In this document: in pieces, positions 1 through 8,166 of the stretch | How positions within the stretch are numbered: the first letter of the stretch is position 1 | Layout: every line of letters starts with the position of its first letter | Origin: Candidatus Bathyarchaeota archaeon | GTDB lineage: Archaea; Thermoproteota; Bathyarchaeia; Bathyarchaeales; Bathycorpusculaceae | DNA length: 64,000 nt | NCBI GenBank assembly: GCA_026014485.1 | Contig: JAOZIE010000023.1 | Location: 517,757 to 581,756, forward strand | Direction: 5' to 3' | Notes under the pieces: generated by a model | What the model was told of the DNA's origin: nothing | Seen by the model: the letters and a program-made list of their open reading frames with translations, nothing else | Databases searched by the model: none | Translations under genes and position numbers: made by a program

Positions 1-1944
1 GTCAACTTCTCCGCTGGAGGACACCACGTCTCCATTATAGATGTTAATCATCTCGTTGGTGGCGGCAACTGGCGTGATTGAATCTTTGCTTACCGTGTAG
101 ATTTTTCCCATGTTGTCTGGGTTGAGGTATTCTTCGACCATGGTTGAGTAGACATCTTGCTCAACGGGGTGGTCTACAACCAACATGTACGCGGAGTCCA
201 TGAAGAAAATCTCATTCCACTTCTGAATCAGCTTCAAGTCAAAGGCGCCGTCTACTGCCTGTAGTTGGCTGCTGTCTAGTTTGATGTAGTCCCATGGGTT
301 ATTACGCCAGTACTCCAAAGAGCCGTCTGCGTTAACGTATTTTGTGTATCCTAGCCAGCCATGGTTGGAGACATCTGAAACGTAGACGTAGCCTGTGCCG
401 TTCCACATGTACATAGATGGGCACGAGGAGCCTCCCGAGTAGACTGCTATAAGTGTTACCGCATTCTGCAGGGACGCGGTCTTCTTTAGGTTTGTGCTTC
501 TGTCTTCCCAGTGTTCAAAAGTAACTTTGCCTGTGGGGTCAGTTAGAGGCATCGTAACAGTGTATGTTCCTACGGGTAGAAGTGCGGTGTAGGGTGTTGT
601 TTTTGTTTGTGTGGCGCCGCTTGGCAAGGTCAACGTGAAATCTGCGTCACCCCTAGGCTCTATGTCCACAAAGAGTGTGTGGTAACCATCTTTGACGACT
701 TTGTATGTGCCTTTGAGCCCATTCAGGTCGACGTTATGGGTACTCATGTCTCCGCCCTTAAGCGCTGGCGCGGTGATTGTATATGCCAAGTTGAGGAAGG
801 TTCCTGGAGCCAAACGAATGGTTTGGGTTTCAACAACTGTGTTGTCTACTTTGAGTTTTACCTCTAGGCTGTTGACACTTGTCCCTGCGTTTGTTGCTTT
901 CGCTGTTACTCTAACGGTTTGTCCTCCCCACACCTCAGGAGGTGAAATGGCCAAGTTGGTTACGTCTATTCGCCCTGGTTCTTGCACGATGAAGTTTCCG
1001 GTTAAATCATCTATCTTAACCGTGTAGGTGCCCGTGGAGTATTCTGTTATAGTGAACGTGACTGTGCCTGTTTCTCCACCCGATAGCTGCAGCGTCTGGC
1101 TGCCTTTTACTACGTCGTTGGAGAAGCAATCAACTGTGTAGCTGCCTCCGACCTCTCCGACGTTGGTTACTTTAACGGTGACGGTTACTGGTGCTCCTTG
1201 TTGAGCAACCGCGGGGTCGACTGTGAGGTCTGAAACTTGAAACTCCGCGGGCTTAGGTGGAGGTGCAGATGGGTTGATTTGGAAGGATCCGCTTAGACCA
1301 GCGACTTGGACTTGGTATGTGCCCTCGGTTTGCTCTGAAACTTCAAACAGGACATTTGTGCTTGATTGCCCGTTCACTTGGCCTGTTTTAGTTTGGACTG
1401 TTTCATCGTTGATTGAAAGCGTTAGGGAGTAGCTTACACTTTCCTGGGCGGCGTTAGTGACTTTAACGGTGATTCCTATGGGTTCGTCGATTTGCGCTGT
1501 GGTTCGGTTAATGGCTAAATCAGAAAACTCAAGGGGGTTATTTAGGGTGAAGCTTCCCTGCAAATCACCTATGCCGACTATATGTGTGCCCTCATTTGCT
1601 CCAGTAATGGTGAATTCAACAACTTTGGTTTCTCCAGCTAAAAGCGTGACCCCCTGAGTTTGGTCCTGCACGCCGTCAAGGAGTAAGTTGATGGGGAAGG
1701 TTCCTGTTTGCTCTCCCGTGTTGGTGACGTTTATTGATGCAGTTATTAGTTCACCGACTAGTGCCGATGAAGGGTTAACTTGAAGAACCGACAGTTGTAT
1801 CTGCGCTGGCGAAAGGGGGACAGGTGTGGCTACCGGTTTCGGCAAAGTTTCAACATAGAAATATCCTGACGCTGCAGCGGCAACAACAATTATGTCAATA
1901 ATTAGGATGGCTTGGAGCTTGCTTAATGCTTTTCTGGGGCACAT
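1..1944 (-). CDS. CARDB-repeat surface protein, 3' end cut by window edge
   Basis: An open frame runs from an ATG at 1944 off the left edge, about 648 codons with no stop. The N-terminus (MCPRKALSKLQAILIIDIIV) is a signal anchor, followed by a short Pro-rich stretch. Then come about four repeats of roughly 85 residues with phrases such as VNPSSALVGE, ITASINVTNTGE and VTVTVKVTNVGE, which are typical of CARDB (Ig-like) domains. Downstream is a segment with a WNGTGYVYVSD motif and a YWRNNPWDYI stretch. The protein is probably anchored outside the membrane and may bind other proteins or polysaccharide. The start is supported by a TATA box at 1968-1975, about 25 bases upstream. The exact function is unknown. 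Confidence 0.85.
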   Translation of the reverse strand, partial: MCPRKALSKLQAILIIDIIVVAAAASGYFYVETLPKPVATPVPLSPAQIQLSVLQVNPSSALVGELITASINVTNTGEQTGTFPINLLLDGVQDQTQGVTLLAGETKVVEFTITGANEGTHIVGIGDLQGSFTLNNPLEFSDLAINRTTAQIDEPIGITVKVTNAAQESVSYSLTLSINDETVQTKTGQVNGQSSTNVLFEVSEQTEGTYQVQVAGLSGSFQINPSAPPPKPAEFQVSDLTVDPAVAQQGAPVTVTVKVTNVGEVGGSYTVDCFSNDVVKGSQTLQLSGGETGTVTFTITEYSTGTYTVKIDDLTGNFIVQEPGRIDVTNLAISPPEVWGGQTVRVTAKATNAGTSVNSLEVKLKVDNTVVETQTIRLAPGTFLNLAYTITAPALKGGDMSTHNVDLNGLKGTYKVVKDGYHTLFVDIEPRGDADFTLTLPSGATQTKTTPYTALLPVGTYTVTMPLTDPTGKVTFEHWEDRSTNLKKTASLQNAVTLIAVYSGGSSCPSMYMWNGTGYVYVSDVSNHGWLGYTKYVNADGSLEYWRNNPWDYIKLDSSQLQAVDGAFDLKLIQKWNEIFFMDSAYMLVVDHPVEQDVYSTMVEEYLNPDNMGKIYTVSKDSITPVAATNEMINIYNGDVVSSSGEVD

Positions 1945-1967
1945 ACTTTTGAATTATCACGTCTACG

Positions 1968-1975
1968 CTTATATA
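1968..1975 (-). promoter_or_regulatory. TATA box of the CARDB protein
   Basis: TATATAAG on the minus strand is centred about 27 bases upstream of the ATG at 1944. This spacing fits a leaderless or nearly leaderless archaeal transcript. Confidence 0.5.
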
Positions 1976-2172
1976 GCTATTGTGGATTTAACCGATTTGA
2001 CTGTTTTATGACTTGAACCCTCCTTTTGACGCTGTGGTTTTTTGTTTATTTTCTGAACAGTCTTTCGAAGTGCATGCTGTGTCTGGTGGTTAAATTGGAT
2101 GAGAGTTCAGGCGGGGCTTGGTTTTTTGTTTGGTTGTCTATTAATGTAGAAATCTTGTGTACAATCGGATAG

Positions 2173-2182
2173 TTTTATATAC
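2173..2182 (+). promoter_or_regulatory. TATA box of first amt gene
   Basis: TTTTATATAC lies about 75 bases upstream of the start codon, leaving a leader of roughly 50 bases with AGAGG at 2242-2246 as ribosome binding site. Confidence 0.45.
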
Positions 2183-2254
2183 TTGTATGTGATACTTGCA
2201 CAGTAAAAACTGCTAAACAGTCAACAAACGTCAAAAAATAAAGAGGAATATGAA

Positions 2255-3544
2255 ATGAGTGTAGCAATACCAACTAACTCAGGAGACACAGCATGGTTAA
2301 TAGTCGCAACCGCCCTAGTCATGCTGATGACCCCCGCACTGGGCTTCTTCTACGGTGGTCTCGTGCGGAAGAAAAACCTCGTATCCACCATAGTGCAGTG
2401 CTTTGTTATCTTTGCTGTCATAAGCATAGTCTGGGCGCTTTGGGGCTACAGCCTAGTCTTCGGAACAAGCATCCACGGCATCATAGGATTCGACCCTGGC
2501 TTAATTGCTCTCAGCAACGTCGGCGTAGACAGCGTCACCCCCGCTCTAGCACCTACAATCTCAACTTTGTTGTTCTTTGCGTTTCAGCTGAAGTTTGCTG
2601 CTATTACGCCTGCTTTGATTATTGGTGCGTGTGCGGAGAGAATCCGCTTCCGCTCCCTCTTAATCTTCATGGTGCTTTGGTCCACGCTTATCTATGTACC
2701 CATCGCCCACTGGGTCTGGAACCCTGACGGCTGGCTGAAAGCCCTCGGCGCCATCGACTTTGCAGGAGGCATCGTCGTCCACGTCTCCGCTGGCTTATCT
2801 GCGTTGGCAGCAGCACTCGTCGTCGGTAGACGAAAAGGCTTTGCAGTACCCTGGAAGCAACACATGAAAGCCATAGACCAGAAGGATTGCGCAACAGAGT
2901 TCAAGCCCACCAACATCCCCTACGTGATTCTTGGCGCGGCGCTGTTGTGGTTCGGCTGGTTCGGATTCAACGCAGGCAGTGCTTTGGCATCCAACAACTT
3001 GGCGGTTTCAGCTCTGGTTACCACAAACTTGGCAGCAGCAGGTGCAGCGGTTAGCTGGATGATAATGGACTGGATAGTCAAGGGAAAGCCCTCAGCGGTA
3101 GGCGTAGCAATCGGTGCAGTTGTCGGCTTAGTTGCCATAACTCCAGCAGCAGGCTTCGTTAACGTGGGTTCCGCTATAATCATAGGCTTGGCAGCAGGTG
3201 TAATCAGCAACTTGGTGGCTAATTGGCGTGCTGGTAGAAGTCGGATTGATGATTCGCTTGATGTGTTCGCGTGCCACGGCGTCGGCGGACTTTGGGGCTC
3301 CATCGCCACAGGTCTGTTTGCCTCGGCATCAGTGGGCGGCGTCAGCGGCTTGATATTCGGCAACGTGACTCAGTTCCTCGCTCAGCTTGCAGCTGTCGCT
3401 GTGGTGGTGCCGTTTGCTTTCTTCGGCTCCTACGCGCTGCTGAAAGTGATTAACGTGTTCAGCCCCTTGCGTGTAAGCCCTGAGGCTGAAGATGCAGGCT
3501 TGGACTTGAGTGAACACGGCGAAGAAGCCTACCAACTCGAGTAA
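2255..3544 (+). CDS. amt: Ammonium transporter (Amt family), copy 1
   Basis: At 429 residues this is the usual Amt length and it should form a trimeric eleven-helix channel that moves ammonium/ammonia into the cell. Hallmarks seen are the early FFYGGLVRKKN segment, the GGIVVHVSAG motif with the first pore histidine at residue 176, and the DVFACHGVGG motif with the second pore histidine at residue 341. The start ATG is preceded by AGAGG. A second Amt gene follows on the same strand after 220 bases, but no glnK-type PII gene lies next to either, which is unusual because PII normally gates Amt. Two blocks of DNA (2568-2655 and 3212-3280) are identical to the second copy and have T-ending codons unlike the C-ending codons around them. 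Confidence 0.97.
   Translation: MSVAIPTNSGDTAWLIVATALVMLMTPALGFFYGGLVRKKNLVSTIVQCFVIFAVISIVWALWGYSLVFGTSIHGIIGFDPGLIALSNVGVDSVTPALAPTISTLLFFAFQLKFAAITPALIIGACAERIRFRSLLIFMVLWSTLIYVPIAHWVWNPDGWLKALGAIDFAGGIVVHVSAGLSALAAALVVGRRKGFAVPWKQHMKAIDQKDCATEFKPTNIPYVILGAALLWFGWFGFNAGSALASNNLAVSALVTTNLAAAGAAVSWMIMDWIVKGKPSAVGVAIGAVVGLVAITPAAGFVNVGSAIIIGLAAGVISNLVANWRAGRSRIDDSLDVFACHGVGGLWGSIATGLFASASVGGVSGLIFGNVTQFLAQLAAVAVVVPFAFFGSYALLKVINVFSPLRVSPEAEDAGLDLSEHGEEAYQLE
2568..2655 (+). repeat. 88-bp tract identical to 4072-4159
   Basis: The 88 bases match base for base inside the two amt genes, while sequence on either side differs at many synonymous sites. The codons here favour T or G endings (TTT, GCT, ATT, GCG), unlike the flanks. 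Confidence 0.9.
3212..3280 (+). repeat. 69-bp tract identical to 4728-4796
   Basis: This is the second identical block between the two amt genes. It ends just after the codon for the second pore histidine. The flanks again diverge at synonymous positions. Confidence 0.9.
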
Positions 3545-3707
3545 GCACCCAAGAGCGTTTGCTCTCCCCTCTCTTCTTTTTTCTTGTTTGAATGTTTTTT
3601 CGATTTAGCTGACTTTGTTGTTTGAATGATTGAGTTTTTGTCTTTTTTCTAGTTTTTATTTTGGACGTTTGTCAAACATTCAGTTTTTACGAGGTATAAA
3701 TGAATAG

Positions 3708-3716
3708 TTTATATAT
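3708..3716 (+). promoter_or_regulatory. TATA box of second amt gene
   Basis: TTTATATAT lies about 50 bases upstream of the ATG at 3765, giving the second transporter an independent promoter. Confidence 0.5.
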
Positions 3717-3764
3717 CGGTCTATGCATGAATGAATAACCATTCAACGCGGAAGTAACCCCATA

Positions 3765-5060
3765 ATGTCTGTAGCAGCAAACTTCAACACAGGTGATGTC
3801 GCTTGGGTTCTCATGTCCACCGCCCTCGTAATGCTCATGACCCCCGCCCTCGCCTTCTTCTACGGCGGACTCGTACGCAGAAAAAACCTCGTCTCTACCC
3901 TCGTCCAATGCCTAATAATCTTCGCAGTGGTCAGCCTCATCTGGCTCTTCTGGGGCTACAGCTTGGTTTTCGGGCCCAGCATTCACGGAGTCATCGGTGA
4001 CCTTTCCCTTGCAGGATTAATCAGCGTAGGCATAAACAGCGTCAGCCCCTACGCACCCAAAATTCCTGAACTGTTGTTCTTTGCGTTTCAGCTGAAGTTT
4101 GCTGCTATTACGCCTGCTTTGATTATTGGTGCGTGTGCGGAGAGAATCCGCTTCCGCTCTCTTCTTATCTTTGTGGCTTTGTGGTCTACTCTTATCTATT
4201 CGCCGATTGCGCATTGGATGTGGAATGTAAACGGGTGGCTTCACATTTTAGGCGCTGTGGACTTCGCAGGCGGAATAGTTGTACACGTAGCTGCGGGCTT
4301 AAGCGCGTTGGCTGCCGCTTTAATTGTGGGCAGAAGAACAGGTTGTGTCTACTGGAAAGACCACCTGAAAGCCATAAACACCAAAGTTACTTCTCCAATG
4401 CCTCAGACAACAGAGTTCAAACCCACCAACATACCCTACGTAATTCTCGGAGCTGGCTTGTTGTGGTTTGGCTGGTTCGGATTCAACGGCGGAAGCGCTT
4501 TAGGAGCCGATTCCCTTGCGGTTTCAGCGGTAGTCGCCACCAACTTGGCTGCTGCATCAGCCGCGGTTAGCTGGATGCTTCTGGACTGGGTAACCAAAGG
4601 TAAGCCTTCAGCGGTGGGCATCTCGGTGGGCGCCGTCTGTGGTCTGGCAGCCGTAACAGCCGCTTCAGGATACGTCACTGTCACAGCCGCCGTACTCATA
4701 GGTTTAGCCGCGGGCGTAATTTCGAATTTGGTGGCTAATTGGCGTGCTGGTAGAAGTCGGATTGATGATTCGCTTGATGTGTTCGCGTGCCACGGCATAG
4801 GCGGAATAATAGGCGCCGTAGCAGTAGGCTTGTTCGCAACCACCCTAATCAACAACGTGGACGGCTTGTTCTATGGTAACCTCTACCAGCTTGAAGTTCA
4901 AGTATTAGCCACATTGGTTGTGTCTGCGTTCTCTTTCTTCGGTTCATACCTTTTGCTGAAGCTGGTGAATGTGTTTTCGCCGTTGCGTGTCAGCGCCGAA
5001 GAGGAAGACGCGGGCTTGGACCTCAGCCAACACGGCGAAGAAGCCTACCACCTCGAATAG
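3765..5060 (+). CDS. amt: Ammonium transporter (Amt family), copy 2
   Basis: This 431-residue paralogue of the preceding Amt should also be an eleven-helix ammonium channel. The pore histidines are at residue 174 (GGIVVHVAAG) and residue 343 (DVFACHGIGG). The C-terminus (DAGLDLSQHGEEAYHLE) closely matches copy 1. A TATA box at 3708-3716 shows that it has its own promoter. The start follows a short leader with only a weak GGAAG element. Differences from copy 1 cluster in loops around residues 70-90 and 195-210, so the two may differ in affinity or regulation, which is inference. Confidence 0.97.
   Translation: MSVAANFNTGDVAWVLMSTALVMLMTPALAFFYGGLVRRKNLVSTLVQCLIIFAVVSLIWLFWGYSLVFGPSIHGVIGDLSLAGLISVGINSVSPYAPKIPELLFFAFQLKFAAITPALIIGACAERIRFRSLLIFVALWSTLIYSPIAHWMWNVNGWLHILGAVDFAGGIVVHVAAGLSALAAALIVGRRTGCVYWKDHLKAINTKVTSPMPQTTEFKPTNIPYVILGAGLLWFGWFGFNGGSALGADSLAVSAVVATNLAAASAAVSWMLLDWVTKGKPSAVGISVGAVCGLAAVTAASGYVTVTAAVLIGLAAGVISNLVANWRAGRSRIDDSLDVFACHGIGGIIGAVAVGLFATTLINNVDGLFYGNLYQLEVQVLATLVVSAFSFFGSYLLLKLVNVFSPLRVSAEEEDAGLDLSQHGEEAYHLE
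4072..4159 (+). repeat. 88-bp tract identical to 2568-2655
   Basis: This is the partner copy of the first identical amt block. Confidence 0.9.
4728..4796 (+). repeat. 69-bp tract identical to 3212-3280
   Basis: This is the partner copy of the second identical amt block. Confidence 0.9.
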
Positions 5061-5083
5061 GCTGCCGTTCTTTTTTTCCGTTT

Positions 5084-5782
5084 TTATATTCCTGCGAGGA
5101 GTACGGCTATTATGCCGCTTAAGAAGACTCCGTCGAAGGTGCCTGCGCCGCCTATGCTGGCAACTGGTGCGCCGAGTTTGGGGATTTTGCGTAGGTTCAG
5201 CAGGTCCGCGCCTATCAGGGTGCCAAGAACGCCTGCTACGTAGGCGACAGTTAGGGGCTGTGATGGTGCAAGAATCAGAGCTACTACTGCTGCGGCTATG
5301 GGCGGTATGAAGGCTGGCGTGGCGATGCCTACTCCTTTGACTGGTCGGGCTACCGCCTTGGTTATTAAGGCAACGATAGCTACGCCTAAGACACTCAAGA
5401 GAATCATAGTGGGTTCTGCTGTGCATAGCAGGTAGATGCTTACCGCGGAGGGTATTAGTGCTCCTCCGACGTTGACTGCTATCGTTGTGACTGCCTGCCC
5501 GTACTCGACATGTGGGATTCGGTATGATACCCCAAAGAAATTTGCATATTCCTCTTTAATCATAGGCGCAACAGTTCTGATTTTCAAAATTGGGAGGTTG
5601 ATGGCGCTTCCAAGCAGCGAACCCGCAAGAATCAGCATTACAACAAAAGGGCTAAACCCAACCTTGGCGAACGCAACACCGATGACGCCGAAAAAAACTA
5701 ACCCGACAACCGCAACCAGCAGGGTCAGGAGGATTGCGAAGACCAAGAGGCTATGGTGGAAATAGATTGTCTTTCGGCTCAT
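5084..5782 (-). CDS. DUF1614 family membrane protein
   Basis: The 232-residue protein is almost entirely hydrophobic, with about six to seven predicted helices. It has the family features I recall for DUF1614: an N-terminal helix pair, a GSAINLPI segment, a polar stretch around HVEYGQ, and the C-terminal GGAGTFDGVFLSGI motif. The family is widespread in archaea and bacteria with no established function. It faces the second amt gene tail to tail across a 23-base T-rich gap that probably terminates both transcripts. Confidence 0.85.
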   Translation of the reverse strand: MSRKTIYFHHSLLVFAILLTLLVAVVGLVFFGVIGVAFAKVGFSPFVVMLILAGSLLGSAINLPILKIRTVAPMIKEEYANFFGVSYRIPHVEYGQAVTTIAVNVGGALIPSAVSIYLLCTAEPTMILLSVLGVAIVALITKAVARPVKGVGIATPAFIPPIAAAVVALILAPSQPLTVAYVAGVLGTLIGADLLNLRKIPKLGAPVASIGGAGTFDGVFLSGIIAVLLAGI

Positions 5783-5838
5783 CTTTCTTACCGTCGGCTA
5801 CTTTTCTGCACTTCACCTTGTTTTTTGGGTGCTGCCCA

Positions 5839-6594
5839 TTAATTGGCTTTCCGCTTTCTGTAAAGCAGTGCTGCTCCTGTCAATGCAGCTATTGGAAATG
5901 CAACGATTGCGGCTGGCAACTCAGGAACGGTGGGTGACGGCTGGGCGGTTTCTGGTCCTGAAACTGTGAACAGGCTGGTTTCAGTAAGCTTCAAAGTTAG
6001 TGTCCACGTTGTGGAGGTGTCGCCAGTTTGGTTTTTGTAGGCGTAGTCCACTTGCGTTAGGACGCCTGTGTTTTGGTCCCAATAGGCATTACAGGACACG
6101 TTGGGAAAGCCTTCGACTGTAAACGCGATGTCTAGATGATTTATTGTTCGGGGTTGGGAGCCGAAGGTTCGGGTGATGGTGTCATTGACGTAGCAGACTT
6201 CAACAGGCGAGCTTTCCATATTCGTGTTGGGAACTACACTTCCTACTCCCAGACCCGCAGGGATATAGAAAGGTACATAGCCGCCTCCGTAATCTGCCGT
6301 GGCTATCTCCATAAATATGCCCGTGGTGTAGAAGCTGCTGGCGTTGACGGTGACGGTTACCCCGTTAACCTCCAAGATGGCGCAGGCAATATACTGCAGG
6401 TAAAATTGGGCTTGGATGGATTCAGGCATTTGTACATCGGTCTGGTTGGATAGCCAAGACCCGCTGCAGGAATAAACAAACGTGTCACCTGTCTTGACCG
6501 CCAAAGAGGACTCGCCAGCAGATGCTGTCATTTGAAGACCTGAAAAAAGCAAAAAAGACAACACCAAAGCAGCCACAAGGACAGGTTTAGGCAT
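5839..6594 (-). CDS. Secreted, C-terminally anchored protein of unknown function
   Basis: The 251-residue protein starts with a signal peptide (to about residue 27) and a mature beta-rich domain opening with VKTGDTFVYSC. It ends with a Pro/Thr linker, VPELP, a hydrophobic helix and a basic tail (YRKRKAN). That tripartite tail resembles archaeal PEF-type sorting signals or a simple membrane anchor. The opening (V-K-x-G-D-x-x-x-Y) also occurs in the secreted proteins at 56555-57244 and, more weakly, 58442-59368, so these look like one paralogous family. The ligand or role is unknown. Confidence 0.8.
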   Translation of the reverse strand: MPKPVLVAALVLSFLLFSGLQMTASAGESSLAVKTGDTFVYSCSGSWLSNQTDVQMPESIQAQFYLQYIACAILEVNGVTVTVNASSFYTTGIFMEIATADYGGGYVPFYIPAGLGVGSVVPNTNMESSPVEVCYVNDTITRTFGSQPRTINHLDIAFTVEGFPNVSCNAYWDQNTGVLTQVDYAYKNQTGDTSTTWTLTLKLTETSLFTVSGPETAQPSPTVPELPAAIVAFPIAALTGAALLYRKRKAN

Positions 6595-6821
6595 TATACA
6601 TCGGTCTTTGTTTACGCAGGGTTAGTTTTTATGACTTGCGGCAATCAAGGCAAAACACTGTTTCGACGGATTATAGCTGTTCGAGACATCAACAACTGCG
6701 CTCTGGCGAACCTGCAGCAAACCTGACATGGTGCAGGTTTTTCAGTCCGCTTCTCCTCGTTGTTTGGCTAAGGTTTTTATGGTTCAGTCGAAATTATGTT
6801 TTCTGCGCCCAAGCGGGATGC

Positions 6822-6899
6822 GGGGCTGTCGGCTAGTTTGGTCTAGGCTTGTAGACTTGGGCTCTATAGACCCCGGTTCAAATCCGGGCAGCCCCACCA
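6822..6899 (+). tRNA. tRNA-Pro (anticodon TGG)
   Basis: The cloverleaf folds fully. The acceptor stem is GGGGCTG/CAGCCCC. The D-stem is GGCT/GGCT with wobble pairs. The anticodon stem is GTAGA/TCTAT around loop CTTGGGC, with TGG at positions 34-36. The T-arm is CCCGG-TTCAAAT-CCGGG. Discriminator A is followed by an encoded CCA at 6897-6899. No intron is present. It reads CCA codons, and the other Pro codons need wobble or another tRNA. Confidence 0.95.
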
Positions 6900-7259
6900 C
6901 CGAACCACACACAACGAACGAACTTTTTTCCAAAAAGTTTCTGGTTCAGTTTCTTTTAGTCCCACCAAGGAGTACACACATAATAACTTCTGAATTTTCG
7001 TTCATGCTGCCAACTGGAAAAGCGATATTCACTCTATTTGCATATCTTTGCATATCGCGCGTTTAAAAAAGAGGAAAATTGCCGAGGGCGAAATAGACGG
7101 GTGATGCGCTAGTAAGTAATGATGCGCCTTTCTTATGTACAAAGTTATAACGTAGCGTTTTTTGGCATCTATTAATATATGCCACTTAACAAATCATAAA
7201 AGAGCGTAAATAAAATGTTATCTTTTGGTCCTAATTCATTAGGAAGGAGGTGATAATTT
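6900..7259. other. Intergenic, 360 bp after tRNA-Pro
   Basis: This is AT-rich sequence with no supported ORF. It contains a TATA-like ATTAATATA near 7169-7177 and ends in a strong ribosome binding site for the next gene. Confidence 0.5.
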
Positions 7260-7658
7260 ATGTCGATGGATTATACTATTATAGTTTACCGAAGGGAAAT
7301 TTTTGGAGACGAAAAACATCCCGCTGATGTGGGTGCTTTCGTAGGAGATGACGAAGATTACACTTTTGACTGCCCGAACGTTGACTCTGAGAAAACAGCG
7401 GTTTTATTTTTCAGAAAGTGGGATGTCAGCTTTTCAAAAAATATCTTTACTATTAATGGCAAGAGCTTCGATGTAGGTTTAACTCCAAATCCCTTATCAG
7501 AGAATTGGAAGACCGAGGTCCTGTTAGTAACTTCAGGTATTTTGAAGGCTAAAGGCAACGTACTTCATGTAGAATCTAGAAACAGAAAAGGCGGAAAAGA
7601 TGGAAACCTAGATGACTTTGGCATTGACAATGTTGTAATCTATTATAAAACACTTTGA
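7260..7658 (+). CDS. Hypothetical protein, 132 aa, with strong Shine-Dalgarno
   Basis: The start ATG is preceded at about 5 bases by GGAGGTGAT, the strongest ribosome binding site in the window, which makes a real gene very likely. The protein is acidic and mostly beta by composition, with no signal peptide or membrane segment. The middle (FRKWDVSFSKNIFTINGK) and end (FGIDNVVIYYKTL) look like a beta-sandwich, possibly lectin- or galactose-binding-like, but this is a guess. It has no operon partner, and I do not recognise the family. Confidence 0.7.
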   Translation: MSMDYTIIVYRREIFGDEKHPADVGAFVGDDEDYTFDCPNVDSEKTAVLFFRKWDVSFSKNIFTINGKSFDVGLTPNPLSENWKTEVLLVTSGILKAKGNVLHVESRNRKGGKDGNLDDFGIDNVVIYYKTL

Positions 7659-8166
7659 GCAGAATATAGAAAAACGCGCGCTTCTGACGAAGAACCGTCT
7701 ACGCAGTAAGACACAGAAGGAAACTTCGAGTTCTCTTATCGTTTTTCGCAGACCATAAACACAAGCAATAACGTAACCGATACGGCTGATAGAATATTCA
7801 GCATGCAAGAAGCGTTCAAGTAGCGCGCGCTTTTTGTCTATTCTTGTCTATCTTGTTGGTGAACTGGGAGGGCAAATAATAGAAGGCGATGAATTGTTTG
7901 AGTAGGGCTATATTGGAGTTTACGAAAACTTAAAAGAGAGACGGAATCCCAGAGGGCTCTTTCCAAACAGCATGAAACAGCCCTCAAGCAGTTACCAGTT
8001 ACAAAAGGACAGAATAGAACAAGCATCTCAAGAATGCAAAGCAAAGTTACTGATTTTTAATCCATTTAAACTGTATCGCATATTGTCCCCAAAACGGCAC
8101 ATCTTATTTTTTATGCAAATTCACCTAACTCGCAAAGGCTATTCGGCTAAAAGGTGAGAAGGGCAT
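7659..8166. other. Intergenic, 508 bp, no supported gene
   Basis: Only short ORFs without ribosome binding sites occur. Two GCGCGC-plus-poly-A/T words at about 7671-7682 and 7822-7833 are imperfect inverted copies of each other. I see no RNA fold I can defend. Confidence 0.4.

Larger units (their letters stand above)
1945..2254. other. Divergent intergenic region
   Basis: The region lies between the minus-strand surface protein and the plus-strand ammonium transporter. It holds a promoter for each gene and no supported ORF. Confidence 0.6.

Noticed and set aside
2692..3363. Long minus-strand frames inside the amt genes
   Set aside because: These are antisense shadows caused by codon bias of the real transporter genes.
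6728..7066. Open frame across tRNA-Pro
   Set aside because: It is the shadow of a tRNA gene and has no protein-like composition.
7972..8157. 61-codon plus-strand frame
   Set aside because: It has no ribosome binding site and no recognisable pattern.
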